A stretch of 64,000 nucleotides of DNA, taken from contig NZ_PGGN01000002.1 in assembly GCF_003010935.1 (NCBI RefSeq), forward strand, positions 868,001 to 932,000, given 5' to 3'. Every line of letters starts with the position of its first letter. Position 1 is the stretch's first letter. The notes under the pieces were generated by a model, which saw only the letters and a program-made list of their open reading frames with translations, was not told where the DNA came from and ran no database searches. A program made the translations under genes and the position numbers. The DNA is from Phyllobacterium endophyticum (lineage in GTDB: Bacteria > Pseudomonadota > Alphaproteobacteria > Rhizobiales > Rhizobiaceae). This document shows positions 60,940-64,000 of the stretch, one piece after another.

Positions 60940-61260
60940 TTGCCGCTGATGGAAGAAGGACCGTTCAAGGAGGTGCGTATCATGACGGGTCAGCCCGGAC
61001 GGATGCGCGTGGTAACGTCCGCACTCCAGGCGGCGGAAATGATCCTCACCGACTGGCCGGCTGATGACAGTGAAGTCCTGTCGGCTACCAAACATGCCCT
61101 GCTGGCCTGCCTCGAAGGCGACCTCTCGCCCGGCGCAGCACGCTTTGCCTTCATCCAGGCAGCCAAGGAAGCAGGAAATTACGTGGATGAGCCGGAGCGC
61201 GGCCCGCCAATAGGCAAGCCGTTCCGGTGGCACAGGAGCAAATCGCGGCGTGGCGCATAG
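60940..61260 (+). CDS. DUF982 family protein
   Basis: A protein of about 106 residues with VVTSALQAAEMILTDWPADDSEVLSATKHALLACLEG in pieces, then ARFAFIQAAKEAGNYV, the DUF982 pattern that is nearly restricted to rhizobia and relatives. Function is unknown. GGAGGAG at about 60929-60935 favours TTG 60940 as start, but ATG 60949 is possible. The C-terminus is basic (HRSKSRRGA). Confidence 0.72.
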   Translation: MPLMEEGPFKEVRIMTGQPGRMRVVTSALQAAEMILTDWPADDSEVLSATKHALLACLEGDLSPGAARFAFIQAAKEAGNYVDEPERGPPIGKPFRWHRSKSRRGA

Positions 61261-61613
61261 GTTCCCGCCTGCCCCTCCACCACCGACGGGAGAAATGCGC
61301 CCTCTGATTCTCCCTGCCCCCCAACAGCGGCAGGCGTTGAAATTCTTCTGCTGAAATCGCCCCGTACCGGCAGATGCGACGAGCAGTGGGCGACTAGCAA
61401 TCTATGCGTCACTTGCAAGGCCATTCTGTCAATATGTTAGCCGACACACAACTTCCGATAGATTTTTGAGATGTCTACTCAACTACTTACGATGCATACT
61501 TCATGTTCTATCGTCGCATAACAAACTGTTTACGTCGCACTCGTTGTTCTTTCGTCAAATCCCCGGGAATAGGTTTGCGAGGCAATAGTATTCGAAAAGA
61601 ACGAGGTTCGTGT
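61261..61613. other. Intergenic region before the RTX protein gene
   Basis: About 350 bp. The first half has no supported gene; the second half is AT-rich and probably holds the RTX gene promoter. An in-frame upstream extension of the RTX frame to 61503 is Arg-rich and unlike the family. Confidence 0.5.
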
Positions 61614-63986
61614 ATGTCTGTTGATCCAAAGCGCGCCCTGCAGCTTATGCAGCAGGCCTGGAAGATGATGTCCTTGGGAGAAATGAGTAATCAGCCAAGA
61701 TCAGAGTTTGACAAATATAAGGAACGCTATCCCCATATTCTGCCAGCCGGCATAGGACTTGAGCAAAATAAGTTCGTTCTATCCGCCGACATGGTGGGCT
61801 GGAAGCAGATCGGTGGCAAGGACTTCTTCTTGTATTCTCCCCAGTCCGAAAGGGATCTGAAGGCCGACAAACTAGCCAAGCTTGCGGCGCTCGGCGTTAC
61901 CGCTGCGGCGCTCGCTCAGTCCGGCAAATACTATGACGACGACGGCGCATTGATAACGGACAGGAACCTCGATCACGTCATCGATAGCCATGGCAATTTT
62001 CGCGGCTTCAATCCCCAATACGATACGGCGGGCAATGTCACCGGATATAGACTTTCTCCCGAAGGCGGCTCCCAGCTGCAGGTTCTGGCGAAATACGATA
62101 ATGGCAGGATCGTCGATCTGAGCGTCGTTACGCTGGGGACAAACTCTACCGTTGATATTGCCGAGGCGGACACAACTTTACAGCTCAAGGGCGGCACTGC
62201 CTTCACCTATGTGCTGAACGCGTTGCGCGCAGTTGCACAGAAAAACGATATTCCGGCTGCGAAGATTATCTTTACAGGCTACAGCCTGGGGGGAAACGTC
62301 ACCTCAAGCCTGCATGAAGGCCGAAAAGATGCGGCCGGCGGCTTCTTCAACGACTCGCAATATATTGCATTTGACTCTCCCTCACCCTCTTCGCAAGGCA
62401 ATGATGGAAATTACTTTTACTTCGGCGCGGAAAATGATCTTGCTTATAAACTTTTTCCCGCTTTGACAGACGCAGTTCGAAAAATTCCCCATGGCACTTT
62501 GAAAAAATTTTTCGACGGCTATCTTTTTCCTGCATTGATTGCCAATTTGAAGACATTCACCCCAAAACAACTCGACAAACTTTACCCGGGCCGTGGTAAC
62601 AAAACCGTAGAAGAACTTGTCAGGGATGGCGGGATAACCGGTACAGAAAACGCCCTCAATGCGGTGCTGGGCCATAATTTTTTACCTGTTTCCATACCAG
62701 CTGTATTGGACGACCTTTATGCTATTACCGTCTTTGCGGTATTAAAACTTTTTGGAGCTTCAAACAGCACGCTGTTGACATACCTTGCGCCACCAATCCT
62801 GAATATTTTGCCGCCTGTAAAGGATACGATTACAAAAACAGAAGTGCTCAAACTTGTGCACGACTTGGTGCCAATTACCGACAGCATCGCCCTGAACAGC
62901 TCGGTCACCAAACCCGATTCTTCATTCTCGTATAACAATTTGGTCTTGTTCGACGATCCATACAATCAATACGGAAGTCTCCGCCTCGACACACATGGAA
63001 ATATGGTACTTAGCAATGCCCTTGACCGCTTGGTGCAATCCACATTTGTCGATGAATTTTCTCCTGATAGCGCCATTGTTCTTTCAGGTCTCGCCGAAAC
63101 ACCTCCTGACAATGCCGGATCGGTCAAGCAACCGATCTGGGTAGACGACAAAGAAGCCGATTCCAGCGATCATTTCAGACTACCGGCATTTATTCTTGGC
63201 AGACAGGGCAATGCCGACGATTACCTCTCAGATGGTTCGGGGGATGACGGCATTGAGGGCTATGGCGGCAATGATGCGGTCAAACTCAGCACCGGTAACG
63301 ACACTGTCTTCGGCGGAGCCGGCAACGACCGGGTGGAGGTGAAGGGAAGCGTCAAGGATTATAAGATTTTGACGGATGATCAGGGAACACTTTATTTGCA
63401 AAGCTCAACGTACGGTCTGAAGGAACTGCACGATGTAGAGAAACTTCATTTTGACGGATACTCAGCGACTGATTTTGACGTGAATTCCGCATCCCGGACG
63501 ATCAGCGGGACAACAACCAAACAAACTCTCCAGACATATCCCAACGGCAATAATCTCGTCGGAGACGCGCTCGACAACACTATCTCGGGCGGAAAAGGCG
63601 ACGATCTCATTATCGGCGGGGGCGGAAATGACGTGTTAACAGGCGGCAGCGACAACGATACGATCTATGGGGGCATGGGAAACGACATGCTCAACGGCGG
63701 GACAGGCAATGACCTTTTATCCGGCGGCTACGGCCGAGACACGTTTATATTCGATCGTGTCGATTGGGGCCGGGACATTATCGAGGATTTCGGCTCCAAT
63801 CAATTTGACGCAGATAGCCTGGAATTCTCGAAGAACGTTTTCGCCTCGATTGCCGACGTTCTGGGCCACGCACACGCAAGCGGACAGGCGACCGTCATTG
63901 ACAACGGTCGCTCGACGCTGACACTGACAGGAGTAAGTTTGGCCGACTTCACGAAGTCAGCCAGCAGCCACGTCCTGATTGTCTGA
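61614..63986 (+). CDS. RTX protein with lipase-like domain
   Basis: A 790-residue protein. The N-terminal half (about 40-500) has a lipase-type nucleophile elbow TGYSLGGNV with Ser224 and resembles the I.3-type lipases and related polyurethanase-like enzymes. The C-terminal part has calcium-binding RTX nonapeptide repeats in two blocks (around 543-585 and 660-710; e.g. GGNDVLTGG, GGMGNDMLNGGTGNDLLSGG in pieces) and ends hydrophobic (SSHVLIV), the form of type I secretion signals. No N-terminal signal peptide is seen, so export by a type I system elsewhere in the genome is expected. ATG 61614 follows a weak GAGG. Confidence 0.85.
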   Translation: MSVDPKRALQLMQQAWKMMSLGEMSNQPRSEFDKYKERYPHILPAGIGLEQNKFVLSADMVGWKQIGGKDFFLYSPQSERDLKADKLAKLAALGVTAAALAQSGKYYDDDGALITDRNLDHVIDSHGNFRGFNPQYDTAGNVTGYRLSPEGGSQLQVLAKYDNGRIVDLSVVTLGTNSTVDIAEADTTLQLKGGTAFTYVLNALRAVAQKNDIPAAKIIFTGYSLGGNVTSSLHEGRKDAAGGFFNDSQYIAFDSPSPSSQGNDGNYFYFGAENDLAYKLFPALTDAVRKIPHGTLKKFFDGYLFPALIANLKTFTPKQLDKLYPGRGNKTVEELVRDGGITGTENALNAVLGHNFLPVSIPAVLDDLYAITVFAVLKLFGASNSTLLTYLAPPILNILPPVKDTITKTEVLKLVHDLVPITDSIALNSSVTKPDSSFSYNNLVLFDDPYNQYGSLRLDTHGNMVLSNALDRLVQSTFVDEFSPDSAIVLSGLAETPPDNAGSVKQPIWVDDKEADSSDHFRLPAFILGRQGNADDYLSDGSGDDGIEGYGGNDAVKLSTGNDTVFGGAGNDRVEVKGSVKDYKILTDDQGTLYLQSSTYGLKELHDVEKLHFDGYSATDFDVNSASRTISGTTTKQTLQTYPNGNNLVGDALDNTISGGKGDDLIIGGGGNDVLTGGSDNDTIYGGMGNDMLNGGTGNDLLSGGYGRDTFIFDRVDWGRDIIEDFGSNQFDADSLEFSKNVFASIADVLGHAHASGQATVIDNGRSTLTLTGVSLADFTKSASSHVLIV

Positions 63987-64000
63987 CAGTATCTGCCGTG

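Overview
The window looks like chromosomal DNA of an alphaproteobacterium of the order Hyphomicrobiales (Rhizobiales), probably near the Phyllobacteriaceae/Brucellaceae. I base this on the cysteine desulfurase-sufB-sufC-sufD-sufS-sufT cluster, small families typical of rhizobia (DUF982, a DUF6105-like membrane protein), a rhizobial-type prfB with the classical +1 frameshift, and perosamine-type sugar genes like those of Brucella and Caulobacter. I cannot name the species.

1-10.2 kb: a minus-strand surface-polysaccharide operon. In transcription order it encodes an FkbM methyltransferase, a sugar N-acetyltransferase, a GDP-perosamine-synthase-like aminotransferase, three GT4-type glycosyltransferases and two paralogous multi-spanning membrane proteins, the last cut by the left window edge. 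Four of the junctions are 4-bp ATGA overlaps. Together they look able to make, transfer and modify an N-acylated 4-amino-4,6-dideoxy sugar polymer such as an O-antigen. A NUDIX hydrolase follows at 10.7 kb.

11.36-22.93 kb: an integrated element of about 11.5 kb, bounded by perfect 47-bp direct repeats. The right copy is the 3' end of an intact tRNA-Thr(TGT) gene; the left copy is a displaced fragment. Inside are a tyrosine integrase, a large NACHT-LRR (bacterial NLR-like) protein, a RepA-like helicase/ATPase, small membrane proteins (one frameshifted), a small Cys-rich protein and an AlpA-like excisionase/regulator. There are no capsid or conjugation genes, so it resembles a satellite-like or mobilisable island whose main cargo is a likely anti-phage NLR. 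This is the most interesting part of the window.

23-41.6 kb: core genes. NAD kinase, RhlE-type helicase, a TfoX-N protein, then the Fe-S cluster assembly genes: A-type carrier, sufT, sufS, sufD, sufC, a 68-residue coiled-coil ORF, sufB and a second cysteine desulfurase. A near-perfect 27-bp palindrome lies between that desulfurase and a divergent hydrolase. Then come anmK, tyrS and a 1145-residue AsmA/YhdP-like envelope protein.

41.7-57.2 kb: one-Cys peroxiredoxin, M23 peptidase, a decayed HigB-like toxin beside an intact HigA-like antitoxin, prfB, a 142-bp tandem repeat, penicillin-binding protein 1A, an FlbD-like mini-protein, a GFA-type enzyme, a flavoprotein, a YdcF-like protein, gatA and gatC with GNAT acetyltransferases, an exported protein, an UPF0173 hydrolase, ruvX and a DUF6105-like protein.

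57.4-64 kb: an AidB-like acyl-CoA dehydrogenase, a divergent TetR/SDR pair with a palindromic operator candidate, a DUF982 protein, and a large RTX protein with a lipase-type serine motif.
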